From Methyloprofundus sp. (GTDB lineage Bacteria > Pseudomonadota > Gammaproteobacteria > Methylococcales > Methylomonadaceae), in NCBI GenBank assembly GCA_030619185.1, contig JAUXBW010000135.1:1-6250 (forward strand): a DNA stretch of 6,250 nt. The letters are read 5' to 3'. Position numbers and translations under genes: made by a program. Positions 5,268 to 6,250 of the stretch are shown here, one piece after another (the stretch's first letter is position 1; each line of letters begins with the position of its first letter). Under the pieces are notes generated by a model. The model saw nothing but the letters and a program-made list of their open reading frames with translations, did no database searches and had not been told where the DNA came from.

Positions 5268-6250
5268 TTAATGTGCTCCACCCTGGTTTTTTATAACTTC
5301 CACGGCATCACCCAATGTAAAGCTGGCGGCCTTCATCCGCGGAGGATACTCTTTAAAGGTAGCCATAAACTTACCCACATAGTCTGTTGCGGGCAACAGC
5401 AAATACACTCTATCTAGCATCCAGTCATAATAGGTATTGGATGTCTTCTGCGAGCGCTCATAAGGATCACGACGCAAGTTAAAGATCAATGGTACACGTA
5501 AAGGCACAAAAGGCTCTGCCCATGCCTGAAGAGTTCCTTCCACGCGTTGCTCCATAAAAATGGCTTTCCAGTCCTTATAACGTATAGCAGTCAAGTCACC
5601 ATCATCGGAAAAATAGAAAATTTCATTACGCGGGCTCTCCTTAGTTTCGCCTGTCAACATCGGCAGAATATTGTAACCATCCAGGTGCACTTTGTAATTT
5701 CTACCTATTGCTTTATAACCAGTCAAAAGCTTTTTCTTTACCTTCGTATTTCCAGCAATCGCCAGTAAAGTAGGCATCCAGTCCATATGGTGGACAATTT
5801 CATTAGAGACCGTGTCAGCTTTAATCTTACCCGGCCAGCGCACCATAGCAGGCACGCGCCAGCCACCCTCCCAGTTAGTGTTTTTCTCGCCACGAAATGG
5901 AGTCATCGCCGCATCTGGCCAGGTATTCATATGCGGACCATTATCAGTCGAGTAAAAAACCAGGGTATTATCTGCGATTTTTAGATCATCCAGCTTTTTC
6001 AGGAATAAACCAATATGGCGATCATGCTCTACCATACCATCGCTGTATTCATCCTGCCCGGAAATACCACGTAATTCTTTTTTCACATGGGTACGGAAAT
6101 GCATACGTGTGCCACTCCACCAGACAAACCATGGCTTACCCGCTTTATGCTGACGGTCGATAAAATCCAGTGCTGCTGCAGAGGTTTCATCATCCACAGT
6201 TTCCATACGTTTTTTGGTTAATGGCCCGGTATCTTCAATCTTGCCATCGG
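5268..6250 (-). CDS. Arylsulfatase, C-terminal part (5' end outside window)
   Basis: This is a type-I sulfatase resembling Pseudomonas AtsA, which hydrolyses sulfate esters using a formylglycine made from Cys or Ser. The reading frame stays open from the ATG at 6204-6206 to the window edge (DGKIEDTGPLTKKR precedes it), and that stretch is conserved in the family. The ATG is therefore internal and the true start lies to the right. About 326 residues are visible. Counting from the internal Met, they include the TRMH histidine (36), the metal-binding DN of STDNGPH (88-89) and the lysine of RGEKNTNWEGGWR (108). The C-terminal family region YDWMLDRVYLLLPA follows at 260-273. The CxPxR/SxPxR activation motif and any signal peptide are outside, so activity and location cannot be judged. 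Its stop nearly touches the hairpin. Confidence 0.93.
   Translation of the reverse strand, partial: DGKIEDTGPLTKKRMETVDDETSAAALDFIDRQHKAGKPWFVWWSGTRMHFRTHVKKELRGISGQDEYSDGMVEHDRHIGLFLKKLDDLKIADNTLVFYSTDNGPHMNTWPDAAMTPFRGEKNTNWEGGWRVPAMVRWPGKIKADTVSNEIVHHMDWMPTLLAIAGNTKVKKKLLTGYKAIGRNYKVHLDGYNILPMLTGETKESPRNEIFYFSDDGDLTAIRYKDWKAIFMEQRVEGTLQAWAEPFVPLRVPLIFNLRRDPYERSQKTSNTYYDWMLDRVYLLLPATDYVGKFMATFKEYPPRMKAASFTLGDAVEVIKNQGGAH

Noticed and set aside
5547..6163. Plus-strand open frames opposite the sulfatase
   Set aside because: They are antisense to conserved sulfatase motifs, overlap one another and show no independent domain.

Overview
The window looks like chromosomal DNA of a gammaproteobacterium-like Gram-negative bacterium with moderate GC content. 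The evidence is a short CspA-type cold shock protein, a classical three-gene glycolate dehydrogenase operon (glcD-glcE-glcF) whose GlcD ends in the conserved C-terminal tail of that family, and an AtsA-like arylsulfatase. No genus can be named from the sequence alone. No rRNA, tRNA, insertion sequence, CRISPR array or replication origin is visible.

Layout, left to right. Bases 51-307 hold a minus-strand csp gene and its strong intrinsic terminator. A 216-bp divergent intergenic region (308-523) carries the csp 5' leader, a good csp -10 box, and one or two weak candidate promoters for the plus-strand operon. Bases 524-4352 are the glc operon: glcD and glcE overlap by one base, and glcF follows 26 bp later. 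A 127-bp gap (4353-4479) contains a compact set of competing inverted repeats around a T7 tract, probably the operon terminator and possibly a REP-like element. Bases 4480-5118 encode an unrecognised membrane protein with a long charged coiled coil between hydrophobic ends. The 149-bp gap at 5119-5267 contains an unusually long imperfect hairpin. It ends a few bases after the stop codon of a minus-strand arylsulfatase (5268-6250) whose N-terminal half lies beyond the right edge.

The three Glc proteins are predicted to act together. GlcD and GlcE are FAD-binding-fold subunits and GlcF is the iron-sulfur subunit that passes electrons towards the membrane quinone pool as glycolate is oxidised to glyoxylate. 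This serves glycolate use or salvage of 2-phosphoglycolate. No glcC regulator, permease or malate synthase is present here. The cold shock gene, the membrane protein and the sulfatase have no evident functional link to glycolate metabolism.

I see no convincing undescribed multi-gene system. The items most worth a second look are the long hairpin at 5185-5264, the mutually exclusive hairpins at 4372-4452, and the unassigned coiled-coil membrane protein between them.
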